DNA of 64,000 nucleotides, from assembly GCA_947450095.1 (NCBI GenBank), contig CANFUF010000005.1, positions 1 to 64,000 on the forward strand, written 5' to 3'. The stretch is from Roseiflexaceae bacterium. Lineage in GTDB: Bacteria; Chloroflexota; Chloroflexia; Chloroflexales; Roseiflexaceae. The notes beneath the pieces were generated by a model. That model was not told where the DNA came from and searched no databases. It saw nothing but the letters and a program-made list of their open reading frames with translations. Below are positions 50,162 through 59,412 of this stretch, in pieces (the first letter of the stretch is position 1; each line of letters begins with the position of its first letter). A program made the position numbers and the translations under genes.

Positions 50162-51043
50162 TTATAGTGTACCACGTCCACTCAGCCACGGATGAAGTTG
50201 TTCGGTGGCAAGCCAGGCTTCGATGGCGGGACCGGGGAGCGAGCCTCTGTCGGTTATGACACCGCTGATTTCGTGGAGTGGCGTAATATCACGATCAATC
50301 AAATCTGGGCTGGTCATGAGCTGCGGCACATCGTTGAATGGCCAAGGGGAGATTGGACCTTGATAAAAGGCATTGGTGAGGAATTTTTCGCTGGTACAAA
50401 AGGTGAAAAAGGGTACATTGTGGGTCAGTGCGCTGACGGCAAGTGGCGCAGTACCACGTTTGTTGGTGAGCCCATGCACATCGAGGGTATCTGCACCGAC
50501 AATGACGGCATCATAATGACGAATAACTGACTCAACGTGTGCAAGTGGAATGGTATCGACACTTAACCCTATGGCGGCAATTCGTTCATGAAGTGCATGT
50601 GATTCGCCAGAATTGGTAGGTGTGACATAGGTTACGTGTAATCGTTGGCCATTGCGTAATGCATATTGCAAGGCGTAATGAACGGTGGTGCTATAGCCAT
50701 GGGTAATAATGCGTTGACAATTACTGAGGAGCGATAAACTGTGGGATGCAGTATCGAGTACCCGTTGGTTGAGTTGGTGACGGAAGCGGCTGATGACCTC
50801 TTGGACCGCTGTTTGGAGCTCTTGGGGAGTGTCACACGCTTCGAGGGACCAGAGCATTGCATTGACTAAATTGACGAGTGAGGCAACTGCACGGCGTTCA
50901 CAAATGAAGCCCCATCCCGTGCGGAACATTTCCCGGCGAAATGTGTCTGGTGATGTTGCTTGGCCTGATGCCGCACGCGCGAGTAGTGCTTCCGTGACCC
51001 GCATAACTACTTGGGCGGCACCATAACGTTGTTCGAGAATCAT
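50162..51043 (-). CDS. IF-2B/MtnA-like superfamily protein
   Basis: 293 residues. The C-terminal half has the IF-2B fold signatures: ITHGYSTTVHYAL, VIVGADTLDVHGLTNKRGTAPLAVSALTHNVPFFT and a closing P-x-x-I-T-D segment (VITDRG). Relatives include eIF2B subunits, methylthioribose-1-phosphate isomerase and ribose-1,5-bisphosphate isomerase. Here the archaeal/bacterial regulatory-type 'translation initiation factor IF-2B subunit alpha' branch fits best, with the MtnA-type catalytic Cys region not clear. The substrate, probably a sugar phosphate or nucleotide, cannot be named. It is a single gene, divergent from htrA. Confidence 0.78.
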   Translation of the reverse strand: MILEQRYGAAQVVMRVTEALLARAASGQATSPDTFRREMFRTGWGFICERRAVASLVNLVNAMLWSLEACDTPQELQTAVQEVISRFRHQLNQRVLDTASHSLSLLSNCQRIITHGYSTTVHYALQYALRNGQRLHVTYVTPTNSGESHALHERIAAIGLSVDTIPLAHVESVIRHYDAVIVGADTLDVHGLTNKRGTAPLAVSALTHNVPFFTFCTSEKFLTNAFYQGPISPWPFNDVPQLMTSPDLIDRDITPLHEISGVITDRGSLPGPAIEAWLATEQLHPWLSGRGTL

Positions 51044-51405
51044 AGAATCTCTCTGTGCGTGGCAAATGAATAATTAAAAGTGTACATTTGCGGGATACAA
51101 TGCCGTATCATCAACGTCGAATGCTACGTGAATGATATTATACCTGAAAATATCTGCAGATTTTCAGAGAATACTGTTTTATTAGGGTGATGCAAATGGT
51201 TATGGCATATTTTTTGGATAAATAGGCATGAACAATAGGGTATTATTGCATTGCAAAATGCAATAATGGTATGGATGGTTTGTGGTTTTTCATCAGATGC
51301 TCATAGAGTATTCACAGAGAGTTTAATTTGGTATGTGATAGTGCATACAGCGCAGACACGATATGGATTCTGTCGCGATATAAGTAGTGGATAGGGGAAT
51401 TAATT
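51044..51405. other. Intergenic region before htrA with two strong hairpins
   Basis: No gene in 362 bases. At 51144-51167 lies an 11-base-pair hairpin with a 2-base bulge centred on CTGCAG; at 51242-51267 a perfect 11-base-pair stem ATTATTGCATT / AATGCAATAAT closes a GCAA loop. The region is AT-rich. No clear promoter is seen; TTCACA with TGTGAT at 51306-51335 is a weak possibility. Confidence 0.6.
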
Positions 51406-52605
51406 ATGGGACGTGGCAATGGATTTTTGATGGTCACGGCATTAATTTTAACGTTAATCGGTGGTGCCGTACTTGGTGCAGTGGCCGGAGCTGGGACGTC
51501 GTTATATTTGATTCAACGCAACAATGCGAATCATCCAATTACAGTAGTACAAGCACCGGCCCCAACCAATAAACCACAGCAAACCCAAGCGGTATTACCG
51601 ACGATGCCAGTGTTGCCAACCAGCAAACCAGATACAAATCAAACGACGAGTAGCTCCGCCAGTGTTGCCACCATGGATGTCCCCAGTGTGGTTGCCAAAG
51701 TGGGACCAGCGGTGGTCACGGTCATTAATCACATGGCGAGCAGTGATGCGACGGGGCAGGGAGCCGGCACTGGTAGTGGTTCGGGAGCAATTATTAGCCC
51801 CGATGGCTATATTGTCACCAATCATCATGTGATTGCCGAGAATGTTTCGTTGGAAGTGATTTTTTCGGATGGGACAAAACGACCAGGGACATTGGTTGGA
51901 GATGACCCGTTGATGGATCTTGCATTGGTGAAAGTCGATGGTACAGTGCCGGCGTATTTGCCTATCGGTGATTCTGATGCGTTGCGCCAAGGTGAAACAG
52001 TCATCGCCATCGGCAGTCCACTCGGCGAATTCAAAAATAGTGTGACGGTGGGGGTTGTCAGTGCCTTGAATCGTAATTTGGGTGAAGATGCCCCTGAAGG
52101 GCTCATCCAAACTGATGCTGCCATCAATCGTGGTAATAGTGGTGGCCCATTATTGAATATGCATGGCGAAATCATTGGTATCAATACGTTGGTGGTACGG
52201 GGCGATCCCAATGCTGGTGCAGCGGAAGGATTAGGGTTTGCAATACCCTCCAATATTATGCGGCGGGTAAGTGAGCAAATCATCGCAACCGGGCAAGTAT
52301 TGTATCCATTCCTCGGGATTACCTATGGCATGATTAATGCCGATATCGCTAAGCAATATCAATTGTCCGTGCAACAGGGTGCCTACGTCACTAGCGTGAT
52401 TGATGGTGGTCCGGTAGGCAAAGTTGGCATGAAGGCTGGCGATATTATTACCAGCTTCGAAGGTATCAAACTGGGCCAGCAAGCATCATTGCGGGGAGTG
52501 TTGTTACAATATAAACCAGGTGATGTGGTGAAATTAACCGTCTTGCGTGATAACCAACCACAAGAATTTACGGTAACATTGGGTGAACGCCCCAAGTCGA
52601 ATTAG
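51406..52605 (+). CDS. HtrA/DegP-type membrane-anchored serine protease
   Basis: 399 residues. An N-terminal helix (about 7-36) anchors it; a Pro/Thr linker follows. The chymotrypsin-like domain has H141 (TNHHVI), D171 (DPLMDLALVKV) and S245 (NRGNSGGPL), and a single PDZ domain spans about 300-395 (YGMINADIAKQYQL, GAYVTSVIDGGPVGKVGMKAGDIITSFEG). This matches bacterial HtrA proteins that degrade or refold damaged envelope proteins. One PDZ domain and an anchor are typical of Gram-positive and Chloroflexota forms. It has a long upstream region with hairpins. The carbohydrate kinase gene follows after 41 bases. Confidence 0.95.
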   Translation: MGRGNGFLMVTALILTLIGGAVLGAVAGAGTSLYLIQRNNANHPITVVQAPAPTNKPQQTQAVLPTMPVLPTSKPDTNQTTSSSASVATMDVPSVVAKVGPAVVTVINHMASSDATGQGAGTGSGSGAIISPDGYIVTNHHVIAENVSLEVIFSDGTKRPGTLVGDDPLMDLALVKVDGTVPAYLPIGDSDALRQGETVIAIGSPLGEFKNSVTVGVVSALNRNLGEDAPEGLIQTDAAINRGNSGGPLLNMHGEIIGINTLVVRGDPNAGAAEGLGFAIPSNIMRRVSEQIIATGQVLYPFLGITYGMINADIAKQYQLSVQQGAYVTSVIDGGPVGKVGMKAGDIITSFEGIKLGQQASLRGVLLQYKPGDVVKLTVLRDNQPQEFTVTLGERPKSN

Positions 52606-52646
52606 CATGCTAGTTGGCACGTGCCACTGGTGTGGTAGGAGCCAAT

Positions 52647-54149
52647 ATGCAGTTGATTGCAATCGAAAATGCTTTCCATCCGCTGGTACTCACACTCGAT
52701 GTGGGTACCAGCGCGGTGCGTTTACTCTGTTTTGATGCCCAGGCCCGCCAGATTATTGGGATTGAATCACGGCTGCCGATTGATGTCGTGAGTGATGCCT
52801 ATGGCGCTGCAGAAATTGACATAATAAAAATTACAAGTCAATGTGCGGCAGTCATTGACGAGGTGATTGTGCAATTAGGGCGGCATGTCCAATTTGTCGC
52901 TGCTATCGGTGTCGATACGATGGCGACAACGATGGTTGGAATTGCCCCAGACGGCACCCCCGTAGGTCCATTACGGACCTACGCCGATACCCAGAGTGCG
53001 AGCGAGGCGCAACTGCTCCGCCAACAATACATTGAAGCAGATTATCACGCTACGACGGGATGTTTGCTCCGCCCCAATTATTGGCCAGCCCGGGTACGTT
53101 GGTTGCAATCACAGCGCCCCCACGAATGGCAGGCAGCCAGCAAGTGGATGACCCTGGGGGAATATCTTGAATGGCGCTGGTTGGGTATTCGGCGGGTTAC
53201 TCCGAGTATTGCCGCCTGGACGGGATTTTTGGATCGTACCACGTTGGATTGGCACCCAGATTGGCTCGCTACCGTTGACTTGCCTCGCACCGCATTAGCG
53301 CCAGTCGTTGACATCGATGTGCCCCACACCGGATTGTTGCCGGTATGGGCCCAACGTTGGCCTGCACTCGCGCATACCCAGTGGTTCCCTGCAATTGGCG
53401 ATGGGGCCGCTGCCAATGTAGGCAGTGGTTGTAGCGACCCCCGTCATTTGGCTCTGACAGTTGGTACTACCGGGGCGATGCGGATTGCCATCCCTGGGAC
53501 TCCACCACCGCCACCTGGATTATGGTGCTATCGGATTGATCGCCAGACGGCATTAGTGGGTGGTGCCACCAGTGAGGGTGGCAATATTTATCAATGGATG
53601 CGTGACACATTGCAATTTGGGAATCATACTGATAGCGACATTGAAGCACAATTGGCGCAATATACCCCGGACAGCCATGGCTTGACGATATTGCCGTTAT
53701 GGGCGGGTGAACGGAGCCCGGGCTGGGCCGGTGATGCCCGTGCTACCATTCATGGCATGCATTTGGGGACGACGCCCGTTGATTTGTTGCGGGCTGCCTT
53801 TGAATCAATGGCGTTGCGTTTTGGGCAAATTGCCACCAGCCTGCCAGCCAGCGATGCTGTGATTGCCAGTGGTGGTGCGTTGTTACGCTCACCGACGTGG
53901 TTGCAGATTTGTGCAGATGTGCTCGGTCGCCCCGTGACCGCCTCGGCGGTGGTGGAAGCGACGGCACGGGGTGTGGCCCTGCTGGCGTTACGTAGCCTTG
54001 GCGTGATTCGTACATTGGATGAGATTGCGGCGCCACTAGGGGAAACATACCAACCTGATATGACTACTCATCTGGTCTATCAACGCGCTGCGCAACGCCA
54101 ACAAACACTCTATGCGTTGTTTTATGGGCGGGTGACGGAGGAAAAGTGA
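52647..54149 (+). CDS. FGGY-family carbohydrate kinase (gluconokinase/xylulokinase type)
   Basis: 500 residues from the ATG at 52647 with AGGAG seven bases upstream; an upstream TTG at 52614 lacks this. The FGGY ATPase fold is shown by TLDVGTSAVRLL near 14-24, GVDTMATTMVG, SVTPSIAAWTGFLDR-like central text, GDGAAANVGSGC and the GGALLRSPTWLQICADVLGRPV segment near the C-terminus. The form with ASEAQLLRQQYIEADYHATTGC resembles gluconokinase (GntK-type FGGY). It would phosphorylate a sugar or aldonate. If gluconate is the substrate, the LarA-type epimerase and mannonate SDR at 16 kb could feed the same pool. Confidence 0.85.
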   Translation: MQLIAIENAFHPLVLTLDVGTSAVRLLCFDAQARQIIGIESRLPIDVVSDAYGAAEIDIIKITSQCAAVIDEVIVQLGRHVQFVAAIGVDTMATTMVGIAPDGTPVGPLRTYADTQSASEAQLLRQQYIEADYHATTGCLLRPNYWPARVRWLQSQRPHEWQAASKWMTLGEYLEWRWLGIRRVTPSIAAWTGFLDRTTLDWHPDWLATVDLPRTALAPVVDIDVPHTGLLPVWAQRWPALAHTQWFPAIGDGAAANVGSGCSDPRHLALTVGTTGAMRIAIPGTPPPPPGLWCYRIDRQTALVGGATSEGGNIYQWMRDTLQFGNHTDSDIEAQLAQYTPDSHGLTILPLWAGERSPGWAGDARATIHGMHLGTTPVDLLRAAFESMALRFGQIATSLPASDAVIASGGALLRSPTWLQICADVLGRPVTASAVVEATARGVALLALRSLGVIRTLDEIAAPLGETYQPDMTTHLVYQRAAQRQQTLYALFYGRVTEEK

Positions 54150-54227
54150 CCCTATGAGGTGCGTTGTACGCATTCCCTCAAAAAAATGCTAGACTAAAGA
54201 TGTCGCTGAATTTAATGGAGCAATACA

Positions 54228-54848
54228 ATGCAACTAACAGTATTTTTTGATTTTTTGTGCCCGTATGCGTGGCGTGCCTCACGCTGGTTGGATATGGTCG
54301 TTGTACAGCGCCCGGAAGTGGTCATCGATTGGCGCTATTTTTCGCTCGAGCAAGTCAACACCCCAGCTGATTCAGACTGGAAGGTCTGGGAGCAAGATGG
54401 TGATGGCTATGCCCGTCACGACGGCACCACGACTTGGGGTGGCTTGCATGGCTTTTGGGCCGCCGAAGCAGTACGCCGGCAATCACCAGCACTCTTTAGT
54501 GCCTTCCGGACAGCGGTGTATGATGCCCGTCATCAAGACAAAATCGCCTTGAACGAACGGGCGCCGGTGGCTGCGATTGCCGCCAAATGTGGTGTCGATA
54601 TGGTGCGGTTTACGGCGGATACCCACGACAAAAGTTTGCTGACGGTGTTGCAGCGTGATCACGAATATGCCCGCGCGCAATATACTTGCTTTGGCGTGCC
54701 GACGCTTTGTTTCGATGATCGCAATGCGGTGTATGTCAAATTGAGCGAAATCATCGATCCTGCACAGGCCTTGCCGTTGTTTGACGATATCGCCAGCAGT
54801 TTCACCAAACGTCCATGGCTCGCTGAATTGAAGCGCCCCAATCCATAA
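54228..54848 (+). CDS. DsbA-fold protein, 2-hydroxychromene-2-carboxylate isomerase/FrnE-like
   Basis: 206 residues. It begins VFFDFLCPYAWRASRWL, in which the CxxC of DsbA is replaced by CPYAW, so it is a glutathione-transferase-kappa-like or FrnE-like member rather than a disulfide oxidase. The helical insert (LHGFWAAEAVRRQ) and FGVPTLCFDDRNAVYVKLSEI complete the thioredoxin fold. No signal peptide: cytoplasmic. The substrate is unknown. It lies 13 bases before the GNAT gene and could lead that operon. Confidence 0.8.
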   Translation: MQLTVFFDFLCPYAWRASRWLDMVVVQRPEVVIDWRYFSLEQVNTPADSDWKVWEQDGDGYARHDGTTTWGGLHGFWAAEAVRRQSPALFSAFRTAVYDARHQDKIALNERAPVAAIAAKCGVDMVRFTADTHDKSLLTVLQRDHEYARAQYTCFGVPTLCFDDRNAVYVKLSEIIDPAQALPLFDDIASSFTKRPWLAELKRPNP

Positions 54849-54861
54849 AAGAGGCTATTGC

Positions 54862-55698
54862 ATGGCAATTACGATTCGCCCAATCACCGACTTGGCGGGG
54901 TGTGCTGATTTACAAACCGTGCACAATGTCATTTGGGGTAATAGTGACGATGAAATTATCCCTACTCACGTATTGATTACCTGGGCCACCAACAACTGTG
55001 TGTTGTTGGGCGCCTATGACAGCGCTGGCCCGCAAGCCGCCCATGGCATGGTGGGGTTTGCCTTGGGATGGTATGGCGTCTATTACACGCCCACCCCGCA
55101 ACTCAAATATTGTAGCCATATTGTGGGTGTATTACCCGAATATCGCGGACGCGATATCGGCTTGCGCCTCAAACTGGCCCAGCGCGAGACGATTTTGCGT
55201 GATGGTCAGACTAATTTGATGAGTTGGACGTACGATCCCCTGCAAATCGTCAACGGTAATTTCAACATCCATCGTCTCGGTGCGGTCTGTCACACCTACA
55301 AACGTGATGTCTATGGCGAAATGAATGATGCCTTGAATGCCGGTGCACCCAGCGACCGCTTCCAAGTGGATTGGCACATGGAAAGTGCCCGGGTCAACCA
55401 ACACCTCAATCAACAATTTGTGGCGTGGGATGTGGGCGAACTGGTCTACCCCGTCAGCGTGCGTGATAATATGCCCTATGCAGAGATGATGCCGGCGTGG
55501 GATGGCCAGGCGGTGGCGGTGCCACTCCCTGAGCAACTTGCTATGTTACGTACCCACGACAAAACTCGTCTGTTGGCGTGGCGCATGATGCAACGCAGCT
55601 ACGTCGAAGCAGGCTTTGCCGCCGGCTACCAGGTCGTTGATTGTGTGCAGGTGGCTGGGCGGGGTTGGCAGTATATTTTGATGCCCCACGCAGTGTAG
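54862..55698 (+). CDS. GNAT-family acetyltransferase (COG3375-like)
   Basis: 278 residues. The acetyl-CoA signature VGVLPEYRGRDIGLRLKLAQRE (about 93-115) is clear, followed by the long, unusual C-terminal part (TYDPLQIVNGNFNIHRLGAVCHTYKRDVYGEMNDALNAGAPSDRF) that marks COG3375, a predicted GNAT group. The gene is followed by an OSBS/N-acylamino-acid-racemase-type enolase-superfamily gene, a pairing I know from other genomes; acylation of amino acids followed by racemisation is a sensible joint role. It is probably co-transcribed with its neighbours on both sides. Confidence 0.85.
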   Translation: MAITIRPITDLAGCADLQTVHNVIWGNSDDEIIPTHVLITWATNNCVLLGAYDSAGPQAAHGMVGFALGWYGVYYTPTPQLKYCSHIVGVLPEYRGRDIGLRLKLAQRETILRDGQTNLMSWTYDPLQIVNGNFNIHRLGAVCHTYKRDVYGEMNDALNAGAPSDRFQVDWHMESARVNQHLNQQFVAWDVGELVYPVSVRDNMPYAEMMPAWDGQAVAVPLPEQLAMLRTHDKTRLLAWRMMQRSYVEAGFAAGYQVVDCVQVAGRGWQYILMPHAV

Positions 55699-55738
55699 TT
55701 ATCTTTTGTGAATGATGAGATAGACAAAGGAGTCTGTA

Positions 55739-56848
55739 ATGCGAATTCAGCATATCGAAATGCGCCGGATTGATTTGCCCTATGTATCCCCGTTTGAAAC
55801 CAGTGGCTGGCGCGAAGAAGGCAGTCACGCCATCATCATGCGCATCCATGCCGATGGCGTCGATGGTTGGGGCGAAGCGCCGGTTGGCCCATTGCCTTGG
55901 TACAACGAAGAAACCTCTACAACCGTGATGGCCATGGTCAACGAGATTTTGGCGCCGATGTTGATGCGCCAAGATATCACCGACCCCAGCGACGTACAGC
56001 GAATTTTTGCGCCAGTCCGAGCCAATCGCATGGCCCAATCTGGCCTTGAATTTGCCGTCTGGGATTGGTTTGGGCGCACCCGCAACCAAAGCCTCAAGCA
56101 GATGCTGGGTGGCGTGCGTGAACGTGTCAGCGTGGGCGTGAGCGTCGGCATCCAAAAAGATATTGATACCTTGCTCAAGGTGGTTGCCGGCTATGTCGAT
56201 AATGGCTACCAACGGATTAAACTCAAAATAAAGCCAGGCTGGGATATCGAACCAACCCGCGCGGTGCGATCTGCCTGGCCAAATATCATGCTCCAAGTCG
56301 ACGCCAATAGCATTTATACCCTCGACCATGCTGAACATTTGGCACAACTCGACGAATTCGGCTTGCTGTTGATTGAACAACCATTGGCACACGACGATAT
56401 CATCGACCACGCTAAATTGCAACGGGCCTTGCAGACGCCGATTTGTCTCGATGAAAGCATCGTGTCGCCAGAGCATGCCCGCTGGGCGATTGAATTACGC
56501 GCTTGTGGCGTGATTAACATCAAACCGTCCCGCGTTGGTGGCTTTGCCGCCTCGAAGCAGATCCACGATATGGCTATGGCTGCCGACATCCCGGTGTGGT
56601 GTGGTGGTATGCTCGAAACCGGCATCGGTCGGGCTGCCAATGTGGCACTGGCTAGCCTGCCCAACTTTGTGTTGCCGGGTGATATCAGTGCCAATGCCCG
56701 CTACTACAAACGTGACGTCGTCACCAATCCCTTTATGCTCAATAGCGATAGCACCTTGACCGTCCCAGATAGTATTGCCAATGGGGCCGAAATCGACATG
56801 GAATACCTCGAATCAGTGACAACCCAGAAAGTAATCATCAAGGCATGA
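55739..56848 (+). CDS. o-Succinylbenzoate synthase/N-acylamino acid racemase-like enolase-superfamily enzyme
   Basis: 369 residues. All superfamily residues are visible: K163 and K165 (LKIKPG), metal ligands D188, E213 and D238, and K262 (NIKPSRVGG). The closing GGMLETGIGRAANVALASL matches the OSBS/NAAAR branch. Some members make o-succinylbenzoate for menaquinone, others racemise N-succinylamino acids, and several do both. No other men genes are nearby, while a GNAT acetyltransferase precedes it, so an irreversible D-to-L amino-acid conversion route is plausible. It overlaps the kinase gene by ATGA. Confidence 0.9.
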   Translation: MRIQHIEMRRIDLPYVSPFETSGWREEGSHAIIMRIHADGVDGWGEAPVGPLPWYNEETSTTVMAMVNEILAPMLMRQDITDPSDVQRIFAPVRANRMAQSGLEFAVWDWFGRTRNQSLKQMLGGVRERVSVGVSVGIQKDIDTLLKVVAGYVDNGYQRIKLKIKPGWDIEPTRAVRSAWPNIMLQVDANSIYTLDHAEHLAQLDEFGLLLIEQPLAHDDIIDHAKLQRALQTPICLDESIVSPEHARWAIELRACGVINIKPSRVGGFAASKQIHDMAMAADIPVWCGGMLETGIGRAANVALASLPNFVLPGDISANARYYKRDVVTNPFMLNSDSTLTVPDSIANGAEIDMEYLESVTTQKVIIKA

Positions 56849-57399
56849 GTGCGCGGGTCGTCATCGTCAATGGATTACCAGGAGTTGGCAAAACCACCCA
56901 AGCCCAGGTGCTTGCCACGGGCTTGGGGTGGCCATTGCTGACCAAAGACATGTTCAAAGAATCGTTGTTTGATTCGTTGGGCTGGAGCGACCGCGCCTGG
57001 TCGCGCCAATTGAGCAAAGCCAGCATGGATTTGCTGTTTGTGTGGCTCGAAAGTGAATTGCGGGCGGGGCGGGACTGTGTCATCGAAGCCAACTTTGAAT
57101 CTGAGCGTGATACGCCACGCTTTATGGCGCTTGCGGAGCGCTATGCGGTGCAATGGGTGCAGATATTGGTGGTGTGTGACGGTGAGACGCTGTGGCAACG
57201 GCATATCAATCGTGGCAACGACGGCTCACGGCACCCTGGCCACCAAGAATCCGCTGTAGCACTCGAATTGCGCGAGCGCTTACTGACGGGGCGGGTGGCG
57301 CCACTGCAGCTTGATGCGCCATGTATCGAGCTTGATACCACTGATTTTGCAAAAATTGATCTCATCGCAGTGATGCAACGAGTGCGAGGTTACTTGTAA
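56845..57399 (+). CDS. P-loop small-molecule kinase (AAA_33 type)
   Basis: 184 residues. Walker A GLPGVGKTT at 10-18, a lid-like RHINRGNDGSRHPGH near 128-143, and VIEANFESERDTPRF in the middle match the AAA_33/zeta-like small kinases that phosphorylate amino sugars, shikimate-like compounds or tRNA-related metabolites. No substrate can be named. It starts with a 4-base overlap with the enolase-superfamily gene, so its reaction probably belongs to the same pathway or resistance function. The last 160 bases before the next gene contain no gene. Confidence 0.8.
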   Translation: MSARVVIVNGLPGVGKTTQAQVLATGLGWPLLTKDMFKESLFDSLGWSDRAWSRQLSKASMDLLFVWLESELRAGRDCVIEANFESERDTPRFMALAERYAVQWVQILVVCDGETLWQRHINRGNDGSRHPGHQESAVALELRERLLTGRVAPLQLDAPCIELDTTDFAKIDLIAVMQRVRGYL

Positions 57400-57560
57400 T
57401 TGTAGATTTCTTTATTTTATTGGTATCAATCAAAAAATAGGGACCAAAAATGAAATGAAGCCATGATTCGGTAAGTCAGAGCGCAATTTTTTCCATATTT
57501 GGTATCAAAAAATTGGTTATACTTTGGGTGAAATAGGGTGATAAAACAGGAGGCACGCTT

Positions 57561-57950
57561 ATGCAGTGGCACATTGATACGATTCCCTGGCAAGAAATAG
57601 GCAATGATGGCACCAAGTATGCATTACTCGATGGCGCCCGTGATGGGTCGAGTCTGTCATTTAGTTATGCGTTTGCAATTCCGGCGGGCTTCTGGGACCC
57701 GTCGTATTGGCACACCCAAACAGCGCATGTGTTTGTGATGAAGGGTACGCTCTATTTGGGGTATGGTAATCAGATGGATCAACGTCAGGCGACCGCATAC
57801 CCCGCCGGCAGCTATGTGATTGTGCCGGCAAATGCGGTGCATTTCGATGGGAGCGACGAAGATACGATTATTCTGGGAGTGGTGAATGGCGCGTGGCGCA
57901 CGCACTATGTCGATTCCCAGCATGTTCCGTCGGCGGGGACACCAGAATAA
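57561..57950 (+). CDS. Small cupin protein
   Basis: 129 residues, AGGAGG nine bases before the ATG. The single cupin barrel shows WHTQTAHVFVMKGTLYLGYG (motif 1, about 51-70) and YPAGSYVIVPANAVHFDGSDEDTIILGVV (motif 2, about 80-108), with candidate metal ligands H51, H56 and H94. Its fold resembles small dioxygenase-like or DUF4437-type cupins. The catalytic role is unknown. It stands alone between the kinase gene and the serine-protease lipoprotein. Confidence 0.75.
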   Translation: MQWHIDTIPWQEIGNDGTKYALLDGARDGSSLSFSYAFAIPAGFWDPSYWHTQTAHVFVMKGTLYLGYGNQMDQRQATAYPAGSYVIVPANAVHFDGSDEDTIILGVVNGAWRTHYVDSQHVPSAGTPE

Positions 57951-58018
57951 TTGCATGGTACAATACCGCAACGTTGCGCATTGCTGTCATATGATACGCA
58001 TCGTTTGTGAGGGGAATT

Positions 58019-59233
58019 ATGCGGTATTTTTTTGCAAAATTAGTAATTATTACGATATGTGCAATGAGTGTCGTCGCTTGTGCCGATGCGCCAGCGGCGC
58101 TGGCACCCACGCCAACTTCGGTACCGGTCCAACCGGTTATTCAGGCTGATGGCTCGTTATCGCCGATGAATGATGTGGTGAAAGCGATAGTCCAAATTGG
58201 GATACTCGACGAAAATCGGATTGAGGTAGGATCAGGTTCGGGGACGATTATTGATCCACGGGGCTTGATTGTGACCAATTTCCATGTGGTCGGTCACAAA
58301 GATCTCGATACGTTTTATAATCCTGATCATTTAGTTGAAATCTGGTTGACCCACGAACTGAATCAGCCGCCGGCCTTGAGTTATTATGCGCAGGTGGTGG
58401 CTGCTGACCCCGATGCCGATTTGGCCATTTTGCGGATTGTGCGGATGGGGAGCGGTGTATCACCAGCAGAATGTCTCGACTTACCCACAATCCCGGTAAA
58501 TAGTGCCGATTTAGGAGTGGAAGAGGCGATTAAAGCAGTGGGATATCCTAGTTTTGGGGATGCAACCATCACGATTACCACGGGCAAAACAGCCGGGTAC
58601 TGGGGGATTGATCGATTTGGGTATGGCGAGCAACACACCAAATATCAAGCCTTGAAAGTGACTGCGCCCTTGAGTCATGGCGTATCGGGTGGAGCATTGT
58701 TGAATGATGCCAATGAATTAGTCGGTGTACCGACATTTGGTATCCAAGACAAAGACGGTGCCCCAGTGATATTGGGTGGAGCGGTGCCGATTAGTTTGGC
58801 AACGCACTTGATTGAACTTGGCTTAGAACACCCTTTCCCAGGGTGTGATAGTGGTACGGCGGTCACGTTACAACGTGAGCCCAATAGCTTCCCGAAGCAC
58901 GTGCTGAAAGGAAGAGTCAGCAAGCTTGATGCGGCAAATAATCCGGTACCCCAAAGTAACGCATTTGTCTACTTATTTCCCGCAAGTGTCGATGTGAATA
59001 GTATGAATTGGGATCAAATCATTACCCCTATCGCCAAAACGCAAACCAATGAAAGTGGGCTATTTGCGGTGCCCAATGATACTGAGCAACTGCAACAACC
59101 GGTAGGGGTGGTGATTGTGGTTAATAATCAGATTACTATGCGTGAAAATAATGTGAAATTATTCGAGGATGGAGAATATCCCACCGGGACGGTGTATTAT
59201 CGCGATTCGGTGACGACACTGGTATTGAAATAA
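58019..59233 (+). CDS. Trypsin-like serine protease lipoprotein with C-terminal beta domain
   Basis: 404 residues from the ATG at 58019 (AGGGG upstream). The signal peptide ends in the lipobox VVAC, with C21 lipidated. The protease domain (about 48-280) has H89 (TNFHVV), D134 (DADLAILRI) and S223 (HGVSGGAL). Instead of a PDZ domain it has a beta-rich C-terminal part (about 290-404, GRVSKLDAANNPVPQSNAFVYLFPASV and ESGLFAVP) like carboxypeptidase-regulatory or transthyretin-like modules. It is probably an outer-face housekeeping or scavenging protease. A strong terminator follows. Start GTG at 58007 is less likely. Confidence 0.88.
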   Translation: MRYFFAKLVIITICAMSVVACADAPAALAPTPTSVPVQPVIQADGSLSPMNDVVKAIVQIGILDENRIEVGSGSGTIIDPRGLIVTNFHVVGHKDLDTFYNPDHLVEIWLTHELNQPPALSYYAQVVAADPDADLAILRIVRMGSGVSPAECLDLPTIPVNSADLGVEEAIKAVGYPSFGDATITITTGKTAGYWGIDRFGYGEQHTKYQALKVTAPLSHGVSGGALLNDANELVGVPTFGIQDKDGAPVILGGAVPISLATHLIELGLEHPFPGCDSGTAVTLQREPNSFPKHVLKGRVSKLDAANNPVPQSNAFVYLFPASVDVNSMNWDQIITPIAKTQTNESGLFAVPNDTEQLQQPVGVVIVVNNQITMRENNVKLFEDGEYPTGTVYYRDSVTTLVLK

Positions 59234-59247
59234 GCCCTTCAATAGCC

Positions 59248-59287
59248 CCCCGGCGTGACATTCGTCACGCCGGGGATTTTGGTTTTT
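59248..59287 (+). terminator. Strong Rho-independent terminator after the protease lipoprotein
   Basis: 12-base-pair stem CCCCGGCGTGAC / GTCACGCCGGGG (59248-59259, 59264-59275), loop ATTC, followed by ATTTTGGTTTTT. It lies 14 bases after the stop. The next 125 bases hold no gene. Confidence 0.93.
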
Positions 59288-59412
59288 ATTAGGAATAATT
59301 TACACGCACAAAACGACGCACACATCTGTGGTGAAATAATTGTGGAAACAACCCCCCTGAAGTAATTGCACGTCACGACGGGGAGGATTATTTTTTTCAT
59401 CAAAAACAAAAA

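Noticed and set aside
54153-54185. Terminator after the FGGY kinase gene
   Set aside because: The weak GAGG...CCTC hairpin is followed by a run of A, not T, on the coding strand.
55541-56476. 311-codon antisense frame opposite the enolase-superfamily gene
   Set aside because: The sense gene has every catalytic residue of its family; the antisense frame shows no recognisable motif.
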